Of a DNA stretch of 64,000 nucleotides, positions 1 through 8,812 are shown piece by piece (positions within the stretch are counted from its first letter, which is position 1; every line of letters starts with the position of its first letter). The stretch lies in contig NZ_BAABBN010000012.1 in assembly GCF_039537985.1 (NCBI RefSeq), positions 62,001 to 126,000 of the forward strand, written 5' to 3'. Under the pieces are notes generated by a model. It was not told the origin of the DNA, did not search any database, and saw only the letters and a list, made by a program, of their open reading frames with translations. The DNA comes from Litoribacillus peritrichatus (GTDB lineage: Bacteria > Pseudomonadota > Gammaproteobacteria > Pseudomonadales > Litoribrevibacteraceae). Made by a program: the position numbers and the translations under genes.

Positions 1-806
1 GGTCGGAGGATTATGCTCAGGCCCCCATTTTATTCATTCTGCAATATTTACGCCGTCATCCGGAAAAGATGACCTTAGCGATATTCACTCCATTACTGGA
101 TGCCATGTCAAAGGTATTTCCGCAATACATTGCTTTAGCCTATAACAGTTTGGCGCGATTGCTCTATCATTTACCATCGGCAGACCGTTCCATTGCGCAA
201 GACAGGATCATTAGATCCGCTTACCAATTATTTCGGTATGAATGTGACCACTGCACTGTCTACCTTGGGTTATTAAAAGGAAGATTAGCCGTTGAAGGCT
301 ACGGGGAACATAATGCGACAGACATTCAAGCTTGGTTAAATGAAGTGGAACGTTTGACGGGTAAATCCGGTTGTTATATTGGCCTTAGCTGGATTATGAG
401 CCAAATAATCAACCTCGAAACCCATTTACCGGATGCTTTGTGGCAACCTTATTGTTTAACCTTGCTGTACGACTTCCTGGAAGAGCTGGTTAGCAACAAA
501 AGTCACAACACCTTGTTGTTTTTAGAAATGACCTATCGTAATTTATGGTCAATACAAAACACTTCGATCATGAATGCCTTATGTCAATCAAACAAGCTAT
601 CACAACTGCTGTATTCAGAGCTTTGCCGAAGCATGTGGAAAGACATTCACTTTGCACCGGAACCCTACACCCTATTAAACCTAACAAAACCCAACGAAGA
701 AACCGCCATTGTTTTAAAACGAGAATTCATTGAAGCGCTGAGCCATGTAATGACCAATCAAGGCCACCCGGATGCTGATCGTATGGCAGGGTTAGTGATG
801 AACTAA
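1..806 (+). CDS. C-terminal part of an unrecognised helical protein (5' truncated)
   Basis: The reading frame is already open at base 3 and runs to the TAA at 804-806, so the gene begins outside the window. An internal ATG at 69 is not a convincing start because in-frame coding continues upstream of it (SEDYAQAPILFILQYLRRHPEK). The visible ~267 residues are predicted almost entirely helical, leucine-rich and without signal peptide or membrane segment, suggesting a soluble all-alpha or helical-repeat protein. I recognise no catalytic motif and do not assign a family. The 3' flank holds a REP-like inverted repeat rather than another gene on this strand. Confidence 0.75.
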   Translation, partial: SEDYAQAPILFILQYLRRHPEKMTLAIFTPLLDAMSKVFPQYIALAYNSLARLLYHLPSADRSIAQDRIIRSAYQLFRYECDHCTVYLGLLKGRLAVEGYGEHNATDIQAWLNEVERLTGKSGCYIGLSWIMSQIINLETHLPDALWQPYCLTLLYDFLEELVSNKSHNTLLFLEMTYRNLWSIQNTSIMNALCQSNKLSQLLYSELCRSMWKDIHFAPEPYTLLNLTKPNEETAIVLKREFIEALSHVMTNQGHPDADRMAGLVMN

Positions 807-844
807 TACCAACACGGGGTCAAGGCTTTCTGAGCAGTATAAAA

Positions 845-924
845 TGGAATCAATGGGGTCAGTAATCAAGAATCAATTGGGGACAGAGTAAGAAGCCAAA
901 TTGACTCCCACCCCATTGACTCCA
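845..924. repeat. REP-like imperfect inverted repeat
   Basis: The arm 845-859 (TGGAATCAATGGGGT) is matched by the reverse complement of 910-924 with one mismatch. Between them a second, degenerate copy of the same theme (AATCAATTGGGGAC, about 871-884) faces CCAAATTGACTCC at about 896-908. The layout of two related units in inverted orientation between convergent genes is typical of REP/BIME elements; AATTGACTC/ACCCCATTGA words are, from memory, common intergenic repeats in marine gammaproteobacteria. No transposase gene is present nearby. Confidence 0.55.
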
Positions 925-939
925 ATCTATCTACAGTCT

Positions 940-1398
940 CTATTCAAAAACTCGCTGTAGCGCCTTTAGTGTTTTTGGAATTTCAAGCCAAAATCCTGCA
1001 CACATAAAAACCCAGCTTAGTACAAATATAACCGAGGGCATAAAGGTGAATTCTTTACCTTCGAAAATTGAGAAAATAATACTCCAGAGTATTCCTCCCA
1101 AAAAGATAATCATGAATACATTTGTAAATAAGAGCATCCTAGCTTTGATGTTAATTCTTGTCCCCTGTTCACAGGCTATATATTCACCATCAAACACAGG
1201 AAAAAAACTATTTTGATACTTTAAATTTCTATACAACTTAAAACCTGTATTACTCGCTTGTCCTTCAAAGGTTGTTCTTTTGCCCCACACTTTCCCGTTG
1301 GTCCAAAACTTTTCAACATGTGGCTCAAGCTTCGACCGCACAGTCTCTATGTCTGCATCAACATCAATACTGAGCTTTGTATAAGGGATTAGTTTCAT
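940..1398 (-). CDS. Small membrane protein of unknown function
   Basis: 152 residues from the ATG at 1398; an upstream TTG at 1452 would add 18 residues but is a less likely start. The N-terminal ~90 residues are soluble and predicted mixed alpha/beta; two hydrophobic segments follow (around MLLFTNVFMIIFLGGILWSI and SVIFVLSWVFMCAGFW), giving a helical-hairpin membrane anchor with a short C-terminal tail. No family is recognised. It lies just downstream of, and in the same direction as, a probable GFA-family gene remnant. Real coding is supported by length, sensible composition and clear membrane segments only. Confidence 0.6.
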   Translation of the reverse strand: MKLIPYTKLSIDVDADIETVRSKLEPHVEKFWTNGKVWGKRTTFEGQASNTGFKLYRNLKYQNSFFPVFDGEYIACEQGTRINIKARMLLFTNVFMIIFLGGILWSIIFSIFEGKEFTFMPSVIFVLSWVFMCAGFWLEIPKTLKALQRVFE

Positions 1399-1455
1399 AA
1401 TTGCTTTTGTAAATTGCCCATACTTTAACTTTGAGCTGATTTGGCGAAACAAGTA

Positions 1456-1675
1456 TTAATCTCCACCAGCTAACATTCCCTTTAATTTCTGGAGTTCGGA
1501 CAGCGTTTCAAACGACTCAACATCGGTGTCTAACACATGCCAGCCAGAGGCTGTGTTAACACACAAAGGGGCTACCACCTTGGCCTCTACATCAACAGGA
1601 AGCAAATCGAAAGGCATCCAATACATTCCCGAACTTCTCAACGCTGTCGCACAAACAACTTCCTTTCATTTTCAT
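1456..1675 (-). pseudogene. Remnant of a GFA-type (glutathione-dependent formaldehyde-activating-like) protein
   Basis: From the ATG at 1675 or 1669 one frame reads MKGSCLCDSV, which resembles the zinc-binding GxCxC start of GFA-family proteins. That frame then closes after about 28 residues. A different frame running to 1456 reads MYWMPFDLLPVDVEAKVV and then a WHVLDTD stretch, similar in layout to GFA C-termini (YWxPxxLL ... W ... D). The two ends abut with the central zinc-site region missing, so I read this as an internally deleted, frame-shifted copy. The family assignment is by eye. The alternative is an intact short protein of unknown function from 1456 to 1626. Confidence 0.4.
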
Positions 1676-1708
1676 CCCTGAATACTGAATAAAACAGTTT
1701 GTTCAGAA

Positions 1709-2893
1709 CTAATTCAACTTACCAAATGCACTTAAGACTTGATCCTCACCCAATTCTTCAGGGGCCCCGACTTCGCTTTCAATTTCCTGATAAAGTGAGT
1801 TCGGTAAAAATTTCTTCAGTAACCCCAAGTCTGTTCCGCAGGTATAGTCATGAGCGGTGCAAAAGAAATTATCGTCTGCCGAAAGTAGCGCTCGGATTTC
1901 CGGAGAATTCACTATCCTACCGGCCAGCTCCAGATAAAAAGCATCCACAATATCGACAACATAATCAAAGTCCAATTCCTCAAGCTTGGCGTTCAGCAGC
2001 TCATCGGAGTTGTCTTGATAGAAAAACTCACATTCATAGAAATATTCCATATCAGCAGCGTTGAACCACCAAATAACAGAGTCGCCCTTCCATTTCGCGC
2101 GCTCCGAAGCGGTTGGCAGGCCTATGCTAGGAGGAAAAGGACTTTCAGAAAAATATTCCAAAACCATCCCGCTTACATCCTCCGCTTCCGGTGGACGCTC
2201 TTTAAGGCCCGCGATGATCATCGCCATTACTCGGTCCTGATACTCCGCCAACAAGGTTGACAGAGGCTTGGCTGCTTCCTCAAGGCTGTAAATCAGCGAG
2301 CTGTTTGCAAGGTCTACAATCTCTTTTACTTGGCCATCTTCGAAATCAATCCTCATTGTCTTGTATTCTTTAAGAGCACCATCGGAAGGGATGTAGGATT
2401 TTGAGAGGATACCTTGGTTATTCGAGGTATAGTTTATGATCAGCGATGCACCGTCATAATACGTTAAAAACTGTGAAGGTGAACCTTCCTCAGTCAACAC
2501 TAAAAGCTCAATGAGAACCGGTTTTGTGTCCCCGTCACTGTGATAAATCTGGTATCTCTTAATGGCGTTATCGTCATAAATATAGATGTCATCATAATAG
2601 ATCTTATCTCCATAGAAGGTTCTAACCAGCTCGGCCCCATGGGAACCTAAAAGTACCAGTGAGAGAGTGTCACTGCTCAGCACTTCTGGTGAGTTGACCA
2701 ACAGTCTGGAGGGTGGTGTTTTATGCTGAATTTCACTTCCATAAGGCTCCAGGGAGGTAAAATAATCAGGAGACCATTTTCCACTCTCCGGATCACTGAT
2801 CGCCTGCTCCAGTAAATGTGGGTAGTTATCGGTCATTGACTCAAATTCAAGAGCCAATTGCTTCAACTGGTTGCTAAAGTTTTGATCTGCCAT
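1709..2893 (-). CDS. Hypothetical acidic cytoplasmic protein
   Basis: 394 residues, ATG at 2893 preceded by a strong AAGGAAGGA ribosome binding site. The protein is very acidic, rich in Tyr/Asp (for example YGDKIYYDDIYIYDDNA), with no signal peptide or membrane segment. Predicted secondary structure alternates beta strands in the first half with helices in the second half. I recognise no enzyme motif. It stands apart from its neighbours: 33 bp separate its TAA from the GFA remnant start, and about 150 bp separate its start from the membrane protein upstream. Confidence 0.7.
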   Translation of the reverse strand: MADQNFSNQLKQLALEFESMTDNYPHLLEQAISDPESGKWSPDYFTSLEPYGSEIQHKTPPSRLLVNSPEVLSSDTLSLVLLGSHGAELVRTFYGDKIYYDDIYIYDDNAIKRYQIYHSDGDTKPVLIELLVLTEEGSPSQFLTYYDGASLIINYTSNNQGILSKSYIPSDGALKEYKTMRIDFEDGQVKEIVDLANSSLIYSLEEAAKPLSTLLAEYQDRVMAMIIAGLKERPPEAEDVSGMVLEYFSESPFPPSIGLPTASERAKWKGDSVIWWFNAADMEYFYECEFFYQDNSDELLNAKLEELDFDYVVDIVDAFYLELAGRIVNSPEIRALLSADDNFFCTAHDYTCGTDLGLLKKFLPNSLYQEIESEVGAPEELGEDQVLSAFGKLN

Positions 2894-3040
2894 TCATCCT
2901 TCCTTTGATGTAATGATATTTCCTGTGCTTAGTCTTTACACTGGCATATTCGGTATACGTTAAATTTAAACCCATCACTTGAAGCCACCAAATTGCCAAT
3001 CAGGTCAGCTAAGGCAGCTACACAAGGTATTTTCAGGTTC

Positions 3041-3433
3041 TTAAGCTCGAGTATCATTCTTGTTGTGCTGATCCAATTTATTTCCGAGTCGATAGGCATC
3101 CCAACCAGAAACAACCCATAATAAAATCAGGGTGTAAGTCGCCAGATTAATCCAATCCATTTGCGACCCGGTTGGTTGAAAGCGCGCAAGTTCAATGATC
3201 TTTTCCGGAGAAAGTATTACACCTTCTGCCTCAATTTTTTTAATCACGGTCATCGCATAAGTGTAGGCTGTCGTCATTAGGTAATAAATGCACAAGGCCG
3301 CAACGCTCATAAAGGCAACACCGGGTATAAATTTTTTAAGGGCCAAGTGCCCGGCTCCCGGACAAACTAATAATGAGAGCAAAAGCCCTTTAGTCGATGA
3401 TTTCATTCCTGTTTGATCCTGTTTCTTACGCAT
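3041..3433 (-). CDS. Small multi-spanning membrane protein
   Basis: 130 residues if started at the ATG at 3433. That ATG overlaps the stop codon of the preceding DUF2956 gene (ATGCGTAA), a classic translational-coupling arrangement. Segments around LLLSLLVCPGAGHLALKKF, FMSVAALCIYYLMTTAY and LATYTLILLWVVSGW are hydrophobic; the first resembles the short hairpin of TM2/DUF5683-type proteins (PGAGH followed by basic residues). Function unknown. It is the last gene of an operon with an acyltransferase, radD and the DUF2956 protein. Confidence 0.65.
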   Translation of the reverse strand: MRKKQDQTGMKSSTKGLLLSLLVCPGAGHLALKKFIPGVAFMSVAALCIYYLMTTAYTYAMTVIKKIEAEGVILSPEKIIELARFQPTGSQMDWINLATYTLILLWVVSGWDAYRLGNKLDQHNKNDTRA

Positions 3434-3773
3434 TAAAGAAAACAAACCAACTTAACCCAAATAACACCCAAGATGCGGCTAGTAAAAACCACGGTAGCCG
3501 ATAATTTGCAACCTCCTCAGATTCAACTTCCGAAGCAGTTTCTGCTTGGTTCGCCGCCAATGCTTTCTTCTTTTGTTTATCAAACTCACGGGCTTTGGCT
3601 TTTTGCTGCTTCTTATATTGATCAATGCCTTTTTGAATGCCTTGAGCAATCAGTTTGGTTTGTTCCTTAGTTTGCCCTGGCTTTTGAGTACCTTTGGCAA
3701 TCGCCATGGCTTCTTGCTTGGTTTCTTCTGATACAGCATTATCTTTCGATTTGTTCTTAGTATATCTGGCCAT
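3426..3773 (-). CDS. DUF2956 family protein
   Basis: 115 residues. The stretch KPGQTKEQTKLIAQGIQKGI followed by a KKQQKAKAREFDK basic coiled-coil segment matches my memory of gammaproteobacterial DUF2956 proteins. A single C-terminal transmembrane helix (WFLLAASWVLFGLSWFVFF) anchors a highly charged cytoplasmic N-terminal part. Its function is unknown. It sits 14 bp downstream of radD and overlaps the next membrane-protein gene by a few bases, so all are probably co-transcribed. Confidence 0.85.
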   Translation of the reverse strand: MARYTKNKSKDNAVSEETKQEAMAIAKGTQKPGQTKEQTKLIAQGIQKGIDQYKKQQKAKAREFDKQKKKALAANQAETASEVESEEVANYRLPWFLLAASWVLFGLSWFVFFNA

Positions 3774-3787
3774 TATTGGTGGATTCT

Positions 3788-5581
3788 CTACAATTCATTG
3801 GCTTTACGATACGCGCCATCGTAATCAAAAATACGTTCTTTCACACGCCAAAACTTTCCCGCTTTGCGTGCAACAACAAAATCCGGTGCTGTAAAATCCC
3901 GCTGACAGGCAATTACTTGCTCCAAATCCCCAAATTCTGTGGGTTCTGAACCCTGCTTGAAACGACGTCCAAAATAAAGATTAAAGTAATGCCGCTGTCC
4001 CTTATTGGAAAGGTCAAACAACTCACTTAATTCTTCACCTTGCTCATCATGATAAATGACTTTCAGCTTGCCGTTATTCGCTTCAAATGACAAACCCGCA
4101 CAACGGATGACCATTGCATTCTTCAGTTGCAACGCAGCTTTTAATTGGTCGTCAGGATCAATGATGGGTTCATGACAGGAAGTACACTCTCGTGCTGCTA
4201 TGTCATTTTCTGAGCCACAATGAGGGCATTCTTTAAAACGAAAACGATAATCGCATTCAATTCGGTCGCCGTCATCTGTCTCTTCATAACCCCAACACTT
4301 ACGGCCATAGTGTTCGATAAGATTGCCAGCCTCATCGACTTTGCCCCAGAAAGTGTTAGCGAAATCACACTGAGGGCAATGCACCATAACAGGCACACTT
4401 TCTGAGTTGGGCTTTTGACCACCCACTTCCGGATGAAATAAGTTAAACCCGTTGCCAGCGTAATCAATCACCAAACAATCCTTTTTACCTTCGGATAACC
4501 GTAATCCACGGCCGACTATTTGTTGATATAAACTGGCGGATTCTGTTGGTCTTAAAATGGCAATCAGATCAACATGGGGTGCATCAAAACCCGTGGTGAG
4601 CACTGACACATTAACCAAGTATTTTAATTCTCGACGTTTAAAACGACCAATCAACTCGGCTCGAAGTTTATTGGGAGTATCCCCGGTGATTAATGCCGTT
4701 TCACCTTGATCAAGATAAGTAACGATTTCCTGCGCATGTTTAACCGTTGCAGCAAAAATCATTACGCCTTGCCGGGTTTGGCCTTCTGTTGACGTCACCA
4801 ATGATTTAACCTGATCAATAATTCCCTCAGTTACCCTCGGGTACTGAGCCAGCAGGTTATTCACTTCCTGTTCCGGGTACTGACCGTTCGCTCGCGCTTT
4901 TAAGCCAGAGAAATCGTAGTGGGCAATGGCCGCATCAATCAATTTGGGCGGCGTCAAATACCCTTTTTTGATCATATAATTTAATGGCAGCTCATAAATA
5001 CATTTAACGAATGGTCTAATGTCTGTTGACCGTGAAAAGCCGTGATGATGGTATTGATAAATCCAGCCGATTCCCATCCGATAAGGCGTTGCAGTTAAAC
5101 CAAGTACCTTTAAATTGGAATTATGAGATCGAAGCTTTTGAATTAATTGTAAGTATTGGCTCTCGTTGTTTTTTGTTTCTTCGGAGTCAATATTGACGGC
5201 GTCAACATCACCACTGACCCGATGGCATTCATCAATAATCACCAAAGAATATTCTTCAGAGAAATCATCCAGATTACGGGCTACCGACTGAATACTGGCA
5301 AACGTTACCTGATGACGAGTACTTTTTTGATTAAGGGCTGCCGAATAAATACTGGCCTGAAGACCGTAACTCTCATATTTAGCGTGATTTTGCTCAACCA
5401 GCTCCTTTACGTGTGCCAGCACCAGAATCTTACGTTTCGCTAATCGGGCCAGTTCAGCAATCACCAAACTTTTACCAGCGCCCGTCGGCAGAACGATGAC
5501 CGCCGACTCATTGGTTTTACGAAAATGCTGAATCGTCGCGTTCACCGCTTCCTGCTGATAATCTCTTAAGACAAACACCAT
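3788..5581 (-). CDS. radD: DNA repair helicase-like ATPase RadD
   Basis: 597 residues, close to E. coli RadD (YejH, 586). Superfamily 2 motifs are in order: the Q-like LRDYQQEAV at the N-terminus, Walker A PTGAGKS at about 32-38, DECH near 117, LTATPYRMG, then helicase C-terminal motifs LTTGFDAPHVDLI and QIVGRGLRLSEG. A C-terminal four-cysteine zinc region (CPQCDFANTFWGK, CPHCGSENDIAARECTSCH) is diagnostic for RadD. RadD is an ATPase that interacts with SSB and limits template-switch crossovers during recombination-dependent repair. It follows the acyltransferase by 13 bp in an operon. Confidence 0.95.
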   Translation of the reverse strand: MVFVLRDYQQEAVNATIQHFRKTNESAVIVLPTGAGKSLVIAELARLAKRKILVLAHVKELVEQNHAKYESYGLQASIYSAALNQKSTRHQVTFASIQSVARNLDDFSEEYSLVIIDECHRVSGDVDAVNIDSEETKNNESQYLQLIQKLRSHNSNLKVLGLTATPYRMGIGWIYQYHHHGFSRSTDIRPFVKCIYELPLNYMIKKGYLTPPKLIDAAIAHYDFSGLKARANGQYPEQEVNNLLAQYPRVTEGIIDQVKSLVTSTEGQTRQGVMIFAATVKHAQEIVTYLDQGETALITGDTPNKLRAELIGRFKRRELKYLVNVSVLTTGFDAPHVDLIAILRPTESASLYQQIVGRGLRLSEGKKDCLVIDYAGNGFNLFHPEVGGQKPNSESVPVMVHCPQCDFANTFWGKVDEAGNLIEHYGRKCWGYEETDDGDRIECDYRFRFKECPHCGSENDIAARECTSCHEPIIDPDDQLKAALQLKNAMVIRCAGLSFEANNGKLKVIYHDEQGEELSELFDLSNKGQRHYFNLYFGRRFKQGSEPTEFGDLEQVIACQRDFTAPDFVVARKAGKFWRVKERIFDYDGAYRKANEL

Positions 5582-5594
5582 TAGAAATTTACCA

Positions 5595-6431
5595 TCAAAG
5601 TGCGGTCAGTATTTTTCGCAGTAAACTCTTATCTGTATCTTGTTCACGAATCAACAACAGTTCCCCAATTTGATTTTCGATGGCTTCAGCGACCTGATTT
5701 CTCAACGCCATTAAAACTTCTTTATCGGATGAACTGTTGGCCGAAGCCAAAGATATAGGCTCACCAAAAGAAAAGTAAAACTTCTCAGGCCGTGGAATGA
5801 CGGACAACCCTAAGCCTCGCGCCACCGGGGGAATTAGGTCGCCATTTCTCAGAACTTTCTGATAAAAGCCGGATTGTTTGATGCGTTGACTTAATAAACC
5901 ATCAATGTCTTCCGCATCCCACCACACAGAATACGCATTATCAGGCCCAACACTGGCGAACGGAACAATGTCATAACCATGCTCCAGCGCCATTTGAATA
6001 AAGCCCAGGCGTTCCTTCCACACCAACTTATAGGACTCCCCTTTGCGCTTGAAAACTTCTCTTGCGCCACCCGGAAAAACCAGCACCGATTGTCTATCTG
6101 CCATCAGAGCGCTGCAAATTTCTCTGGTGCCTTCAACGATCCCCATGCTTTCAATATATGGCGTCCAGCCTGGCACATTAAAATGCATATGATCTGCCAA
6201 AGCTCTGGGCAAACGCCCAGTGCTTTTATGTATCGAGCGCAATATTAAGATAGGGTCAAGCACACCATAAATGGTGTGGTTACCTACGAATAAAACGGGG
6301 CGATCATTTGGAATATTATCTAAACCAAACGACCTTGGAGCAAAGTATCGCTCGACAGGCCGAAATAACGCATCTGTCACACGATTTACTTTTGGGGCAA
6401 AAGCCAATACATCTTCGACTTGAGAAACCAT
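5595..6431 (-). CDS. Lysophospholipid / DGAT-like acyltransferase
   Basis: 278 residues; ATG at 6431 preceded by AGGAAG. The PlsC-type acyltransferase fold is shown by GNHTIYGVLDP near residue 50, where His and Asp are spaced by six residues as in TMEM68/phytyl-ester-synthase-like members rather than the usual HX4D. FPGGAREVFKRKGE near 118 and IVPFASVGPDNAY near 155 also fit. These enzymes transfer fatty acyl groups to lysophosphatidic acid, diacylglycerol or alcohols at the inner membrane; the exact acceptor is not predictable here. It is the first gene of the radD operon, an odd pairing without obvious functional logic. Confidence 0.85.
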   Translation of the reverse strand: MVSQVEDVLAFAPKVNRVTDALFRPVERYFAPRSFGLDNIPNDRPVLFVGNHTIYGVLDPILILRSIHKSTGRLPRALADHMHFNVPGWTPYIESMGIVEGTREICSALMADRQSVLVFPGGAREVFKRKGESYKLVWKERLGFIQMALEHGYDIVPFASVGPDNAYSVWWDAEDIDGLLSQRIKQSGFYQKVLRNGDLIPPVARGLGLSVIPRPEKFYFSFGEPISLASANSSSDKEVLMALRNQVAEAIENQIGELLLIREQDTDKSLLRKILTAL

Positions 6432-6645
6432 TATTATACTTCCTTGAAAAACGGGAAAACTGCCAGGCAGTTTATCAAACCAGACAAGGCATCAAACAGA
6501 AGAATCTATCTAACCGGCCGGTTTACCCATTAAAATAAAAGGTCGAACCCGCCCTTTCAGATAATTTACGCCATGCGCGTATCGCGCAAATCTCAGGCGC
6601 TTCTGCAATTTACTGACGCTTCTGTTTTCGCTGACAACTCTATAC

Positions 6646-7539
6646 TTAGAAACCTTGCTCGGAAAATTTCTGAATCAGAAAATCAATAAACACTCGCACT
6701 TTGGCGGGTAAGAACTGACGCTCCGGGAACACCGCATAAAACGACTGCTCCGGTAACTGATAGTCAGGCAATACCGGTATTAATTCCCCGGAAGCTACCG
6801 CAGCCTGCGACACGTACAAAGGTAAACGGCCGATACCAACTCCCTGGCTGATGGCTTCTTTAAGGGCTTCACTATTATTAACGCGATAATTCCCGGAAAC
6901 CTGAACCTGATGATGGTTCTCGCCGTTCGAAAGTGACCACACATTCACGTCGCTTGAGTAAGAAAAGAGCACACAGTTATGACGAGTGAGATCTTCCGGA
7001 GCGACAGGCATCCCATACTCCGTAATGTAATCCGGCGAGGCACACAAACGGCTGATACAAGGAGCCAGTTTTCGCGCCACCAAAGTAGAGTCCGCCAACT
7101 CACCCACCCGAATGGCGATGTCGTAACCGCCAGCGACTAAGTCCACCTTTTTATCGTCCAGTTGCAAACTTATCTCAACATCCGGAAATGTCTTTAAGAA
7201 TTCCGGAACAATTTTAGAGAGATACAAGCGACCAAATGACATTGGCGCATTAATTCGTAACAAACCTTTCGGTAGATCCTGCATCTGACTCACCGCATCT
7301 TCCGCCTCTTTTGCTGCCGACAAAGCTTTCAACGCGTGTTCAAAGTATCGCTGACCGGCTTCGGTCAAACTCAATTTTCGGGTCGTTCTGTGAAGCAACC
7401 TGACCCCTAATTTGACTTCCAGTTGCGACACTCGCTTGCTAACAGCAGATTTCGAAACCTCCAATTTCTTAGCAGCTCCTGAAAAACTGCCGTTTTCGAT
7501 CACCGCTACAAATACTTCAAGAACGCCAAAACTGTCCAT
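6646..7539 (-). CDS. LysR-family transcriptional regulator
   Basis: 297 residues. The N-terminal winged helix-turn-helix (FSGAAKKLEVSKSAVSKRVS) is followed by the linker helix and a periplasmic-binding-like effector domain (LRINAPMSFGRLYLSKIV; YDIAIRVGELADSTLVARKL), typical of the CrgA/DmlR-like subgroup. It is transcribed divergently from the tautomerase/nitroreductase pair, with 195 bp between the two start codons, so those genes are its likely targets. The effector is unknown. Confidence 0.93.
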   Translation of the reverse strand: MDSFGVLEVFVAVIENGSFSGAAKKLEVSKSAVSKRVSQLEVKLGVRLLHRTTRKLSLTEAGQRYFEHALKALSAAKEAEDAVSQMQDLPKGLLRINAPMSFGRLYLSKIVPEFLKTFPDVEISLQLDDKKVDLVAGGYDIAIRVGELADSTLVARKLAPCISRLCASPDYITEYGMPVAPEDLTRHNCVLFSYSSDVNVWSLSNGENHHQVQVSGNYRVNNSEALKEAISQGVGIGRLPLYVSQAAVASGELIPVLPDYQLPEQSFYAVFPERQFLPAKVRVFIDFLIQKFSEQGF

Positions 7540-7734
7540 ACTTCCAACTATTAGTTAACCGAATCAATTGAGAAAACTCATTTAGAGAGCCAATGTAACT
7601 TACCTATTTTGTAAACATTTGCTCAACAGTTATTTTCCACAAGCAGATATTATCACCAAACAAGAAACAATCTAGTATGTACTTATCAACTATCAACAAG
7701 ACGAACAATTAAAAGAAACACCAGGAGAGCCGTT

Positions 7735-7956
7735 ATGCCCCACATCAATATTAAACACTACCCGGGATTAACAGACGAACAAAAATCTGAAATATCCAAT
7801 AGAATTCAGGAAGTTATTGTATCGGTGAGCCACTGTAAACCTTCCGTTGTTTCTGTCGTCATGGAACCTGTTTCAGCAGATGAATGGCATGAGAGGGTTA
7901 TTGAACCAGAATTAATAGCTAAACAATCCTTTATAACCATAAAACCAAATTACTGA
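7735..7956 (+). CDS. 4-oxalocrotonate tautomerase family protein
   Basis: 73 residues with an AGGAGA ribosome binding site ten bases before the ATG. MPHINIKHYPGLT shows the catalytic Pro that becomes residue 1 after Met removal, and the beta-alpha-beta layout of the tautomerase superfamily follows. The C-terminal half (EPVSADEWHERVI) resembles PptA-type members. Such enzymes tautomerise 2-hydroxydienoates or related ketones. It lies between a divergent LysR gene and a nitroreductase, suggesting a small detoxification or aromatic-degradation unit. Confidence 0.88.
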   Translation: MPHINIKHYPGLTDEQKSEISNRIQEVIVSVSHCKPSVVSVVMEPVSADEWHERVIEPELIAKQSFITIKPNY

Positions 7957-8114
7957 CCAAAAAGTTATATTTATTTAAACCACAAACTATTATGATCTTT
8001 CGTAGTCAAGATTAAGTCTCATTACGTTTAAGGTGCTGACACTCAACTTGCGCCATAAAAATGGACTTTCTTTTTGGCTCTCAAAATCGATTAAATTAAG
8101 GGAATAAACTTACA

Positions 8115-8717
8115 ATGAAAACGTTCGAAGCAATTCAACAACGCAGAGCAATCAAACACTACGCCAATAACGCGCCAATGTCAGACGAAGAATTTCAACA
8201 GCTGATGGAAGCCGTTATTCTTTCCCCAACTTCCTACAACATTCAGAACTGGCGTTTTGTTCGTGTCACAGATCAGGCACTTCGTGCGGAACTTAAAGAA
8301 GCTGGCTGGGGCCAAGAACAAATCAGCACAGCCTCTGAACTGATTATTCTGTGTGCTAACGTTGATGCATGGAAAGAGCAGCCAGAGCGCTATTGGGCGA
8401 ATGCGGATGAAACCACGCGCAACATTCTGGTGCCAATGATCAAGGATTTCTATCATGACTATCCGCAAAAGCAGCGTGACGAAGCCATGCGCTCATGCGG
8501 CATTGCATCACAAACTCTGATGCTCGCAGCTAAATCAATGGGTTATGAAACCAGCCCGATGATTGGTTTTGATGTCGATAAAGTAGCCGAATTAATTAAC
8601 CTTCCGGAAAATCATTTGGTCGTGATGATGATTGCGGTTGGTAAAAGTGACACTCAACCTTACCCTCGTGGCGGCCAGCTGCCACTGAGCGAAGTGTTGG
8701 TTGAAAACGGGTTCTAA
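8115..8717 (+). CDS. Nitroreductase family protein
   Basis: 200 residues. FMN-binding features of the NfsB/Frm2 superfamily are visible: the N-terminal RRAIKHY, the SPTSYNIQNWRFVRV segment, and the C-terminal GKSDTQPYPRGG. Members use NAD(P)H and FMN to reduce nitroaromatics, quinones or related electrophiles in the cytoplasm. The 158 bp between the tautomerase and this ATG contain no gene and may hold a separate promoter. The divergent LysR regulator is the likely controller. Confidence 0.9.
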   Translation: MKTFEAIQQRRAIKHYANNAPMSDEEFQQLMEAVILSPTSYNIQNWRFVRVTDQALRAELKEAGWGQEQISTASELIILCANVDAWKEQPERYWANADETTRNILVPMIKDFYHDYPQKQRDEAMRSCGIASQTLMLAAKSMGYETSPMIGFDVDKVAELINLPENHLVVMMIAVGKSDTQPYPRGGQLPLSEVLVENGF

Positions 8718-8812
8718 ACTAAAAAAGAAACAGTTGTAACTTTATTGCCTGTAGACAAACCTTGAAAGAGATTCTACTCTTCCGCTCACTTTCTTTTACC
8801 TGAATAAAGACA

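Noticed and set aside
2929..3114. 61-codon minus-strand frame
   Set aside because: It overlaps the 3041-3433 membrane protein gene in another frame, and its composition is not protein-like; taken as a chance frame.
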